NCBI GenBank assembly: GCA_023434855.1
Contig: JAEYSJ010000046.1
Span: 1-10,716, forward strand
Source of the DNA: Bacillota bacterium
GTDB taxonomy: Bacteria > Bacillota_C > Negativicutes > JAEYSJ01
Reading direction: 5' to 3'
DNA: 10,716 bases
The notes below the pieces were generated by a model. The model ran no database searches. It saw only the letters and a list, made by a program, of their open reading frames with translations, and had not been told where the DNA came from. The position numbers were made by a program, and so were the translations under genes. Positions 1 to 7,185 of this stretch are shown here, piece by piece. The stretch's first letter is position 1, and every line of letters starts with the position of its first letter.

Positions 1-1481
1 TCGGTCACATACCAATTGTATTTGTTTCTTCTTTCATAAGATACTTGCCAAAACTCAGTACGTTTCTGGCTGTCACGGCTTGAGAAAAGAGGTTTGTTTG
101 TTTCGATATCATAGAATCGTGCCCAGATGGGCGATGCCTTTGGATCTTTTACTACAATTCTGTCGCTGCCAAATTCCAAGGTTGGGTCTTTCTGGGTAAT
201 GACCTTAATCCAGCTGAGTTTGGTTGAATCCAGCCAGGCTACTGCCGACTGAACAGCATCTATAATTTCCGGATTGGGGTGATCAATACTCATTAGGAAC
301 CGGGTTACTTTAGCGCTTTCCTGGCTGCTGAGGGAGGGGAGTTCGTAGGCCCGGCCAGTAGTTGGCTCCAAGGTATTTTGATCGTATTGCTGGCACCAGG
401 CTGTTTTCTTGCCATTCACAACAATTTGAGTCTTGAGTAACATATCAATACCCTTTTGATATGCGGTTTGACAACGGTTTATTCTTAGTGCGTCAACAAA
501 GGCAAGACCTTCATCTTTATTAAGTACATCGCGTAACAGATCGAGCACATTAGCCATAGCATTGTCATTGATGGTGATATTCCGCTGATAACCTGCACCT
601 TCCGGGAAGAACTGACTCCAGCCGCCATTGTCATATTGACCGTTTAAGAGGTAGTCTAAGCCTTTGTTAAAACCATTCAGATATTTTTCAGCGTTAGTTG
701 TAGTATACAGCTTACCAAGGAAGCGGATTTGCATATTTGTAGAATCATTATCAATGGTTGATTTTCTTTTACCTGCGTTTAAATCGCCTACACCAAGAAC
801 CGGCTGGGTTATATTTACGTCAGGCTGTAATTTGATCCAGCCACCGTCCGGATTTTGATAGCCCAGGATGTTGTCGGCAACTTTTTGTGCTTCGACGCTG
901 TGGTACCATTCATTTGGCTGGTTAAGCATGGTCGCTATGGTAACGGGACCACCTTTTGCCAGAGGTGCATTATCCTTTTTGACCGGAACGCTGCCTTCCA
1001 TGACCAGTCTGGTTCTTTTCGGCTCCCATGTAACAGTGAAGCCAAGCTTTTCCATTACAAAGCGGGCCGGTAAGAATAGGCTGCCGTCCTTTACTTGTGG
1101 AGCTATATCGCAGATGGTATCTTTGCCGTTTACTTTAGCTTTAGTTTGATTGACAGTAAGTTCGACCGTATTGCCATTTAGTTCGATGGTTACCTTTTGT
1201 ATGGCCTTTGACCAGTTAAATGTTCCACCGACGGTTCCAATAATATCCTCCAGTGGCGAGAGAAAAATGTCTTTTTCTATAACCGGTCTTGTCAGCAAAC
1301 CATCCTCCAAGTCGTGGTAAGCTCCATTAACAGCAAAGTTCGGGTCACCCATAATGATGGTAATTACCTGTTGGACCTTTGCAGGCTGTTCTTTAGCTGC
1401 CTGAGAAGGTAGCGGCGCCGCTGCCAGCAGGAAACAAGTTACTGCCAGGACAACAAGCCAAAATCGGTGTTGCTTGTACAT
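1..1481 (-). CDS. pelA: Secreted PL10-family pectate lyase with N-terminal copper-amine-oxidase-like domain (3' end outside window)
   Basis: The minus strand is open from ATG at 1481 to the window edge (493 codons visible). The enzyme should cleave polygalacturonate outside the cell by Ca2+-dependent beta-elimination, giving unsaturated oligogalacturonides. Residues 1-28 form a Sec signal peptide (basic start, hydrophobic core, PSQA-A cleavage site). Residues about 65-163 resemble the copper amine oxidase N-terminal domain, with its typical DGSLFLPARFVMEKLG segment (132-147). From about 182 the PelA/Pel-15E (PL10) catalytic domain follows: NPDGGW (210-215), STIDN and QIRFL (241-255), NGGWSQFFP (285-293), ITINDNAMANVLDLLRDV (302-319), TAWCQQYDQNTL (360-371) and GRAYELPSLS (376-385). 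The end reads ERRNKYNWYVT, close to where such domains finish, so probably only about 20 residues are missing. An AAGGGAG ribosome site precedes the ATG. It is transcribed divergently from the sensor kinase gene. The family call is firm; exact substrate preference is inferred. Confidence 0.93.
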   Translation of the reverse strand, partial: MYKQHRFWLVVLAVTCFLLAAAPLPSQAAKEQPAKVQQVITIIMGDPNFAVNGAYHDLEDGLLTRPVIEKDIFLSPLEDIIGTVGGTFNWSKAIQKVTIELNGNTVELTVNQTKAKVNGKDTICDIAPQVKDGSLFLPARFVMEKLGFTVTWEPKRTRLVMEGSVPVKKDNAPLAKGGPVTIATMLNQPNEWYHSVEAQKVADNILGYQNPDGGWIKLQPDVNITQPVLGVGDLNAGKRKSTIDNDSTNMQIRFLGKLYTTTNAEKYLNGFNKGLDYLLNGQYDNGGWSQFFPEGAGYQRNITINDNAMANVLDLLRDVLNKDEGLAFVDALRINRCQTAYQKGIDMLLKTQIVVNGKKTAWCQQYDQNTLEPTTGRAYELPSLSSQESAKVTRFLMSIDHPNPEIIDAVQSAVAWLDSTKLSWIKVITQKDPTLEFGSDRIVVKDPKASPIWARFYDIETNKPLFSSRDSQKRTEFWQVSYERRNKYNWYVT

Positions 1482-1490
1482 TTTGATCAG

Positions 1491-1497
1491 CTCCCTT
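1491..1497 (-). promoter_or_regulatory. Ribosome binding site of the PL10 lyase gene
   Basis: On the minus strand this reads AAGGGAG, 9 bases before the ATG at 1481. It fixes the start of the lyase and agrees with the signal peptide beginning there. Confidence 0.8.
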
Positions 1498-1523
1498 ATT
1501 TGATTGTATTTCCTTCTCATTCT

Positions 1524-1529
1524 ATTGTA
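1524..1529 (-). promoter_or_regulatory. Candidate -10 element for the PL10 lyase gene
   Basis: The minus strand reads TACAAT here, about 43 bases before the start codon, which would give a leader of roughly 35 bases. At 17-bp spacing the -35 position reads TTACGA, a poor match, so the promoter may need an activator. This is a weak call made by eye in AT-rich DNA. Confidence 0.3.
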
Positions 1530-1603
1530 AAAAACATTCCAATTCTTCGTAATTAAAGATATTAAGGTTATTCTTTTATATTTTAGGAAACAAAATCGGC
1601 TTA

Positions 1604-1632
1604 GGGAAAATTCTGATTTTCATGAGAAAACA
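1604..1632. repeat. Alternating GAAAA/TTTTC repeats in the divergent promoter region
   Basis: GAAAAT (1606-1611) is followed by its complement ATTTTC (1616-1621) and then by GAAAAC (1626-1631). The two GAAAA copies in direct orientation start exactly 20 bases apart, and each overlaps an inverted pair. The cluster lies just upstream of the -35 position of the kinase promoter. AraC-type regulators often bind direct repeats about two helical turns apart, so this could be an operator. The elements are short and A/T-rich, so chance is possible. Confidence 0.3.
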
Positions 1633-1666
1633 AGGCAATTTTTCTTCAGCCAGTCAATTCCTGTTA

Positions 1667-1675
1667 TGCTATAAT
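1667..1675 (+). promoter_or_regulatory. Extended -10 promoter of the kinase-regulator operon
   Basis: TGCTATAAT is a perfect extended -10 element (TGN plus TATAAT). No good -35 is seen 16-18 bases upstream, which is tolerable with an extended -10. The predicted transcript would start near 1682, about 31 bases before the ATG at 1713. That spacing supports 1713 over the TTG at 1695 as the kinase start. The element suggests a constitutive basal promoter for the sensory genes. Confidence 0.6.
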
Positions 1676-1712
1676 AAAACATATATAGAATATTTTGGAA
1701 AATGGTGTAATA

Positions 1713-3530
1713 ATGAGGTATTGGATATTGATCAATAAAAGGATCAGATGGCTTAAACAAAAATTTAAAGAGCATATGCTATTTTCGTTTAAATCTACCA
1801 TTCTCAGCCTGTACATTCCTATTATTATTGTCTTTATTTTAATAATCGGAATCGCATCTTATCTGTTGGCAGCGGCTCAGATAACAGATAATGCTTACCG
1901 AAATATAAAAAATACGGTAAATCAAACCGGAAATTATTTGGACAACCGGATGGCAGATGCTTTTGAACAATTAGTCGCTTTGTCGAATCATCCGGCGATT
2001 TTAACTGTTGCTGCCAAGGATGCTGATAACGTGATACCAGAGGATTATTTGCAGGTTCACTATCAAATTGAGAGGATAGAATCCTTTTATAGTTCTTTAA
2101 TCGAATCTATTTATGTAGACTTTTATAACGGAAAACTTCTTCTATTCCGCAGCGCCGATCAGAGTATTCGCCCCAGGTTTTCCTATGAGCATTATCGGCA
2201 GCTTTATCAAGGACATCCGTATGATATTTATTGGCGTCATTTAACCGTTAAAGGTAGATCTGGGAGAGATACACAGGACAGTGGCAAGCAAATTATCAGT
2301 ATGTTCAAACTGTTTGGCAAAAATAATGCCCGAACCAGCGGGATTATTGCATTTAATCTACAGTATGAGTTTTTTGCCAAAGTGCTGAATAGTTCAGAGC
2401 CAAGTGAAAATGGGTATTTACTGCTCATTAGCCCAGAAGAAGCTATGGCTTTTAAAAAAATCGATAAGAAATACGAGCTTACTGCCGATATTTTACAGCA
2501 TTTACAAACTACACTCGAGAAAGAAGGCCAACTGGAATATCAAGAACAAAACGGCGAAAAGATGGTCGTTATATATGATACATTGCCTACGAGTAACTGG
2601 AAGCTAGCGGCGGTGTTTCCCCAAAAAGACGTACTTGCCAGGCTGGACTATATTCAACTTATTACGCTCTCAATTATTATTCTACTGATATTTGTAGCTG
2701 TGTTTCTCGCTAATGCTTTAGCCAGTTATATTGCCAAACCGCTTTCTCTTTTAACCAAGAGTATGAAACGAATTCAGGGTGGAAATCTCAATTTTACTCC
2801 GCAAACGCATCCGTTAAGCGAAGTTGGTGTGTTGAATCAAGGGCTTGAAGATTTAGTTGGGCGGGTTAAAAATCTGTTGGAACAAATTGAGAAAGAACAA
2901 GAAAACAAACGGCAATTGGAGTTTTCTGTTATGCAAACACAAATTCACCCTCATTTTCTGTACAATACCTTATATTCCATAAAAGGGCTGTGTGACATGC
3001 GGTTGAATGAAGAAGCCAGTGCTATGGTGACTGCTTTATCGAATTACTTCCGGATCAGTATTAGTAGAGGACAAGAAATTATTAGTGTCGAGGAAGAGCT
3101 TGCTCATATACGTAACTATTTGTTTATTCAGGAAATGCGCTATGGTGATGATTTCGCTTATGAAATTGAGATAGACGAGGCCGTTTTATCCTATCGAATA
3201 ATCAAACTAACGCTCCAGCCGCTGATTGAAAATGCCATTTATCATGGCGTAAAACAAAAACGAGGCAGTGGACGGATAGTGGTAAGAGGCTACAAAACAA
3301 CTGATTTTATATGTTTTGAAATAAGGGATAATGGTTTGGGGATGAGTAAAGAACGGTTGGAAGAAGTACGCCTAAGCCTGGAGGGCAAAGGTACGGCGCA
3401 GCAGCCGGTAGGGCTTGGTGTGCGCAGCACGCATGAGAGATTGAGGCTTCATTACGGTAAAAAAGCCGGACTGAAAATTGAAAGCCAACATAATCTGGGA
3501 ACTTGTGTAGAAGTTATCATTCCATTATAG
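1713..3530 (+). CDS. YesM-type sensor histidine kinase, membrane-bound
   Basis: The product has 605 residues, typical of YesM/LytS-type kinases of carbohydrate loci. In order: a cytoplasmic basic N-terminus, membrane segment 1 (about 33-55), a large extracytoplasmic sensing region (about 56-312), membrane segment 2 (about 313-334), a HAMP linker (about 335-389), and a His_kinase domain with QTQIHPHFLYN, where the His of PHF (H414) should be the phosphoacceptor. The HATPase domain follows, with N-box LIENAIYHG (N507), G1 DNGLG (539-543) and G2 GLGVRS (567-572). All catalytic motifs are intact. The start is ATG 1713; an in-frame TTG at 1695 would add six residues but sits too close to the predicted transcript start and has no ribosome site. 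GGTG at 1704-1707 is a weak ribosome site for 1713. The regulator gene follows after 10 bases. From context it probably senses pectin-derived oligosaccharides; the ligand is inferred. Confidence 0.92.
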   Translation: MRYWILINKRIRWLKQKFKEHMLFSFKSTILSLYIPIIIVFILIIGIASYLLAAAQITDNAYRNIKNTVNQTGNYLDNRMADAFEQLVALSNHPAILTVAAKDADNVIPEDYLQVHYQIERIESFYSSLIESIYVDFYNGKLLLFRSADQSIRPRFSYEHYRQLYQGHPYDIYWRHLTVKGRSGRDTQDSGKQIISMFKLFGKNNARTSGIIAFNLQYEFFAKVLNSSEPSENGYLLLISPEEAMAFKKIDKKYELTADILQHLQTTLEKEGQLEYQEQNGEKMVVIYDTLPTSNWKLAAVFPQKDVLARLDYIQLITLSIIILLIFVAVFLANALASYIAKPLSLLTKSMKRIQGGNLNFTPQTHPLSEVGVLNQGLEDLVGRVKNLLEQIEKEQENKRQLEFSVMQTQIHPHFLYNTLYSIKGLCDMRLNEEASAMVTALSNYFRISISRGQEIISVEEELAHIRNYLFIQEMRYGDDFAYEIEIDEAVLSYRIIKLTLQPLIENAIYHGVKQKRGSGRIVVRGYKTTDFICFEIRDNGLGMSKERLEEVRLSLEGKGTAQQPVGLGVRSTHERLRLHYGKKAGLKIESQHNLGTCVEVIIPL

Positions 3531-3540
3531 AAAAGGGGCA

Positions 3541-5145
3541 ATGAGGAGAATGTATAAGGTTGCTATTGTAGATGACGACCGCATCATTCGTAAAGGTTTG
3601 GCCAATACCATAGCGTGGGAAGAGAATGGTTTTAGGCTGGTAGGTGAGGCTGCTGATGGTGAACAGGGGCTAAAGATGATTGAAGAGTTTTGCCCTCAGG
3701 TAGTAGTATCGGATATTAGGATGCCATTTATGGATGGGTTGGAAATGGCCAGGCTTGCGAAAGAAAAGTATCCTGAAATGAAAATTATTCTTTTAACTGG
3801 ATATGATGACTTTACCTACGCCAAAGAGGCTATTGAGTTACGGGCTTTCGATTACTTACTGAAACCGGTAGATAAAGAGGTACTGTTGAATAAAGTAAAA
3901 AAAGCTTCTACGGAGTGGGAAACTCAGCAAAATATCAAGGATAGAATGAATGCAGGCATGCCATTCTTTCGTCTGCAGTTATTAAAAAAACTGCTAAAGC
4001 AAACCCAATCTGCGGAACAGTTACGCCAGGAGGGGCTGTCATTAGGCATTCCGTTGGATGCTGAAGCTTTTGCCGTACTTGTTGTAAAAATAGATGACTA
4101 TTATCAGGTTACTGGTGATAGGGAAGACGTGGTAAACGAATGGATCAAACAAGATTTATTAAAGCTTTGTTGTGAAGTTGTAGATCAGAGCGGATTAGGA
4201 TGTACAGTTGACTTGGAGCAGGATGAGCTGATGATTCTGTATGCAAGCTCAGCTAGGTTAGGAGAAACCGGGGATGTGGCCCGAGAAGTGGCAGAATGGG
4301 TGCGCAGCCTCGCCAAGCAGCGGTTAGGCAGGACAGTGTCCATTGCTTACGGTAGATTTTTTCAGGGAATCGCCTCTATTGCAGAGTCGTATGAAGAAGC
4401 AAGGCATGCTCTGGAGTTTCGCCATGTGATCGGCAAAGATAAGGTTATTTCCGCTGCCGATATTAAAATCTTGTCCGGTGCGGAAAGTCTTTCATTTGAA
4501 GGGATTGTATCTGAACTCATTGGAACCGTGAGGCTGGGATTTTCTCACGAAGCGGTAGCGTTGGTAAATAAACTAGAAAAAGAAATGGCCTGTACTCAGC
4601 AGGTAACATTGAATAAAGCACGCTTTATTGCAGTGCAATGTGTACTTTCTCTCTACAGTAACGCGCAAGAATGGGCAAAAGAGTGGCAGACGCAACAGTA
4701 CGAAGAGATTGACCGCTATTATAATCGGATTAACGGCATGCAAACGATTGAAGATATTATGAATGTAGTTTTGGAATTGGTAAACGATTTGGCTGATTTT
4801 GTTGCTCACCAACGCGAAAACCAGCGTTGTCCTGCGGTGAGTGAGGCAGTATGCTATATCGAAGCTAACTTTGCTCAAAACGGCCTCAGCCTGCAGGAAG
4901 TAGCCAAGCATGTTCACATGAACCCTGTATATATGAGTACGTTATTTAAACAAGAAAAAAACATCACTTTTTCTGAGTTTATTTTGGAAACTCGAATGAA
5001 AAAAGCGATGCAATTACTTCGTTCAGGTGGTATGAAAGCATATGAGGTAGCGGATAGAGTTGGATATAGCAACCCTGAATATTTTAGTGTCTGTTTTAAA
5101 AAGTACACGGGGATATCACCGGTGGAATACCGGAATAAAGCTTAA
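3541..5145 (+). CDS. YesN-type response regulator: receiver plus AraC-family DNA-binding domain
   Basis: The 534-residue product begins with a CheY-like receiver (about 5-122): acidic cluster D11-D13, phosphoacceptor D58 in VVSDIRMP, T86 in LLTGYDD, and K108 in LLKPV. The middle (about 130-420) is the poorly conserved linker domain usual in YesN proteins. The C-terminus (about 430-532) is a two-helix-turn-helix AraC domain, seen in LSLQEVAKHVHMNPVYMS, FKQEKNITFSEFI, AYEVADRVGYSNPEYFS and FKKYTGISPVEYR. It should accept phosphate from the adjacent kinase and activate the pectin genes; the target promoters are inferred. AAGGGG lies just before ATG 3541. A second in-frame ATG at 3550 would begin MYKVAIVDD, the usual start of the family, so the true start may be three codons later. 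A probable terminator follows. Confidence 0.93.
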   Translation: MRRMYKVAIVDDDRIIRKGLANTIAWEENGFRLVGEAADGEQGLKMIEEFCPQVVVSDIRMPFMDGLEMARLAKEKYPEMKIILLTGYDDFTYAKEAIELRAFDYLLKPVDKEVLLNKVKKASTEWETQQNIKDRMNAGMPFFRLQLLKKLLKQTQSAEQLRQEGLSLGIPLDAEAFAVLVVKIDDYYQVTGDREDVVNEWIKQDLLKLCCEVVDQSGLGCTVDLEQDELMILYASSARLGETGDVAREVAEWVRSLAKQRLGRTVSIAYGRFFQGIASIAESYEEARHALEFRHVIGKDKVISAADIKILSGAESLSFEGIVSELIGTVRLGFSHEAVALVNKLEKEMACTQQVTLNKARFIAVQCVLSLYSNAQEWAKEWQTQQYEEIDRYYNRINGMQTIEDIMNVVLELVNDLADFVAHQRENQRCPAVSEAVCYIEANFAQNGLSLQEVAKHVHMNPVYMSTLFKQEKNITFSEFILETRMKKAMQLLRSGGMKAYEVADRVGYSNPEYFSVCFKKYTGISPVEYRNKA

Positions 5146-5157
5146 GCAAGTGATGGT

Positions 5158-5198
5158 ACGGCTTTTAGGATGGATTTTCCTATGCCGTGTCTTTTTTT
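5158..5198 (+). terminator. Probable Rho-independent terminator after the response regulator gene
   Basis: The arms ACGGC (5158-5162) and GCCGT (5184-5188) pair perfectly. An inner AGGA/TCCT pairing is separated from them by a small internal loop. GTC and then a run of seven T (5192-5198) follow. It begins 12 bases after the regulator's stop codon and would separate the kinase-regulator transcript from the transporter operon. The stem is moderate, so some read-through is plausible. Confidence 0.55.
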
Positions 5199-5249
5199 CT
5201 GAGCGCAAGACGGTTAGCTTTATAACAACGGCCTGAAGAAATTAATTAC

Positions 5250-5285
5250 AAGATAAATATTCTAAATATATCAAATATTTATCTT
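5250..5285. repeat. Perfect 12-bp inverted repeat upstream of the transporter operon, candidate operator
   Basis: AAGATAAATATT (5250-5261) and its exact reverse complement AATATTTATCTT (5274-5285) flank a 12-base spacer. Arm centres are therefore 24 bases apart, a little over two helical turns. The repeat ends about 72 bases before the first permease start and just upstream of the candidate promoter. This is where an activator site would be expected, and the YesN-type regulator is the obvious candidate. The arms are almost entirely A/T, so an RNA hairpin would be weak. Confidence 0.5.
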
Positions 5286-5296
5286 AATAAATCTAA

Positions 5297-5326
5297 TTCC
5301 CGGAAAGATGTTTTTTTTTTTAGAAT
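5297..5326 (+). promoter_or_regulatory. Candidate promoter of the transporter-lyase operon
   Basis: TAGAAT (5321-5326) may be the -10 element. The best -35 is TTCCCG (5297-5302) at 18-bp spacing, a poor match consistent with activator dependence. The spacer contains most of an 11-base T run (5311-5321), whose last T is the first base of the -10. Upstream lies the inverted repeat at 5250-5285. The leader would be about 25 bases. The call is by eye and could be off by several bases. Confidence 0.35.
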
Positions 5327-5356
5327 ATAAGTAAGAACTACAACGAAGGTGATAAT

Positions 5357-6319
5357 ATGCAATTGCCGTTGAAGCGAAAGGCCCAGGAACAATTGGGTCA
5401 CACACCGCAAAAACGCACTAAAGAACAGAAAAAAATAGATATTGAAAAATTGTTCCCTTATTTTTTCATCGCACCCGCAATTTTACTTATTGCAAGCTTT
5501 TGGTTTTATCCTTTGGCTAATGTGTTTTATTACAGTTTACAAAATTATAATGCGAATACTCCCTTTTATAATGGTTTTGCCGGATTGGATAACTTTAAGA
5601 CAATATTGTTTGATGATCCCCAGTTTTTACCTAGTCTAATTAATTCTTTCAAATGGGTAGTTTCCCAAGTGTCGCTGCAGGTAATTTTTGGGCTTAGTAT
5701 TGCACTTACCTTAAATCAGAAATTTAAAGGAAGAACATTTTTACGGGCCATGGCCTTTACTCCCTGGGCCATCTCCGGCGTTTTGACATCGGTTATGTGG
5801 TCGTTGATGTATAACGAGCATATGGGGGTTGTTAACGATTTATTTATGAAGCTGAATTTAATTTCCCACAAATACGCCTGGGTAGCCGATTTAGATACTG
5901 TTTTCTCGGCAGTGGTTGTGGCCGAATTGTGGAGGGGTATTCCTTTTTTTGCAATAACATTGCTTTCGGCTTTACAGGGAATTCCGGAAGAATTATATGA
6001 AGCGGCCCGGGTAGACGGTGCGGGAAGAGTAAAAACATTTTTCCATATCACTTTACCACAACTGAAAAATACGCTGGTATTGACAACCTTGTTGCGGTGC
6101 GTATGGGAATATAACAACGTTGACTTGATTTTTAACCTTACCGGCGGGGGGCCGGCTCATCACACAACCACACTTACGATGTATGTAGCTGAGCTGGCTA
6201 TCCGGGAAAATAATTTTGGTTATGGTTCGGCTATTACAGTAGTATCGTTTGTCATTTTACTGATTTTTGCAATGACTTATCTGAAATTGAGCCGCATGGA
6301 AAGAGGTGCCGAAGGATGA
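5357..6319 (+). CDS. ABC sugar transporter permease, first subunit (TogM/UgpA/LplB-like)
   Basis: The product has 320 residues and is an inner-membrane subunit of a CUT1-type carbohydrate importer. It has a charged cytoplasmic N-terminus (1-31), a first hydrophobic helix (about 34-58), and further membrane segments near 102-120, 130-152, 183-207, 236-252 and 288-308. The ABC-permease EAA loop EELYEAARVDGAGRVKTFF lies at 211-229, where it would dock on the ATPase. NLTGGGPAHHTTTL (260-273) is typical of the UgpA group. AAGGTGA (5346-5352) is a good ribosome site four bases before ATG. It is the first gene of the operon and overlaps the next permease by four bases. With an oligogalacturonate lyase in the same operon, unsaturated oligogalacturonides are the likely cargo. 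That substrate is inferred from context, since sequence alone does not separate pectic from other oligosaccharide permeases. Confidence 0.92.
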   Translation: MQLPLKRKAQEQLGHTPQKRTKEQKKIDIEKLFPYFFIAPAILLIASFWFYPLANVFYYSLQNYNANTPFYNGFAGLDNFKTILFDDPQFLPSLINSFKWVVSQVSLQVIFGLSIALTLNQKFKGRTFLRAMAFTPWAISGVLTSVMWSLMYNEHMGVVNDLFMKLNLISHKYAWVADLDTVFSAVVVAELWRGIPFFAITLLSALQGIPEELYEAARVDGAGRVKTFFHITLPQLKNTLVLTTLLRCVWEYNNVDLIFNLTGGGPAHHTTTLTMYVAELAIRENNFGYGSAITVVSFVILLIFAMTYLKLSRMERGAEG

Positions 6320-7152
6320 GCCTTAGTCCGAGAATATCTGAACGTTTAATCACATTGTATTTGCCGCTGTTCATGACAATGGTATTCATTTTATTTCCAT
6401 TTTACTGGACAATGAATACGGCATTAAAGCCGGAGGGGGATATCCTGCAAACCCCTTTGGCATATATACCCAACCATCTGACAATTGATAATTTTATCAA
6501 CGCCTGGAATAACGTAGGCTTTTCTAAGTTTTTTAAAAACAGCTTATTCTTGGCTCTTTGTACAGTACTTTCCGTTGTGACTTGTGCTACTTTAGTGGGA
6601 TATTCGCTGAGCCGGTATCGTTTCAAGGGAAAACGCGTATTCATGCTGCTTTTATTATGTACGCAGTTTGTTCCCGGCGCCATGCTGATTATTCCGCTCT
6701 TTATTATCTTTAAGAATCTTGGACTGATCAGTAATCCCTTGTCACTTATTCTGGTTTACACAACTTTTCAAATCCCTTTTAATTCTATTCTCATGAACGG
6801 TTTTATTACAAGTGTGCCCAAACAACTAGAAGAGGCGGCCATGGTCGATGGCTGCAGCCGCCTGCAGGCGATTTACCATGTGGTTTTACCGCTGCTGCTT
6901 CCAGGTATTGTAGCTACCGGCGTATTTACTTTCATTTATGCCTGGAATGAGTTCCTGTTTGCCTTTATGTTCATGAATAAGCATGCCAACTTTACACTTT
7001 CCATTGGGTTAAGTTATATGATGGGTGAGTTTAACATTAATTACGGCGCTTTAGCTGCCGGCAGCGTAATTGCCTTAATCCCGGCTATTGCTATGTTCGC
7101 TTATGTACAACGTTATTTAGTAAACGGCTTAGGTGGTGCGGTGAAGGGATAA
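6316..7152 (+). CDS. ABC sugar transporter permease, second subunit (TogN/UgpE-like)
   Basis: The product has 278 residues, the normal length for the MalG/UgpE-type subunit that pairs with the preceding permease. Six membrane helices can be traced near 14-35, 75-97, 108-131, 141-162, 190-213 and 245-266. The EAA loop QLEEAAMVDGCSRLQAIYHVV is at about 170-190 and keeps the conserved Gly (G179). YAWNEFLFAFMF (208-219) is the usual motif before the last helices. The start codon overlaps the upstream stop (ATGA), indicating translational coupling. AGAGGTG at 6301-6307, inside the upstream gene, is the likely ribosome site. The binding-protein gene begins 33 bases after the stop. Cargo is inferred from the operon to be pectin oligomers. 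Confidence 0.93.
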   Translation: MSLSPRISERLITLYLPLFMTMVFILFPFYWTMNTALKPEGDILQTPLAYIPNHLTIDNFINAWNNVGFSKFFKNSLFLALCTVLSVVTCATLVGYSLSRYRFKGKRVFMLLLLCTQFVPGAMLIIPLFIIFKNLGLISNPLSLILVYTTFQIPFNSILMNGFITSVPKQLEEAAMVDGCSRLQAIYHVVLPLLLPGIVATGVFTFIYAWNEFLFAFMFMNKHANFTLSIGLSYMMGEFNINYGALAAGSVIALIPAIAMFAYVQRYLVNGLGGAVKG

Positions 7153-7185
7153 TCTTTCACTAGAATAAATAGGAGTGATGCATGT

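Noticed and set aside
664..1149. Three plus-strand open frames of 64-93 codons (664-858, 855-1073, 868-1149).
   Set aside because: They lie opposite the PL10 lyase gene, whose minus-strand frame is intact with a signal peptide and family motifs. They have no recognisable domains.
1695..1712. TTG at 1695 as start of the sensor kinase.
   Set aside because: It lacks a ribosome site and lies only about 13 bases from the predicted transcription start; ATG 1713 is better placed.
4573..4917. Minus-strand frame of 114 codons.
   Set aside because: Antisense to the intact response regulator gene, with low-complexity translation and no family signature.
5250..5321. Reading the inverted repeat plus T11 as a second terminator.
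   Set aside because: The arms are nearly all A/T and the T run begins 25 bases after the right arm, which does not fit terminator geometry.
5716..6117. Minus-strand frame of 133 codons.
   Set aside because: Antisense shadow of the first permease gene, which has clear family motifs through the same interval.
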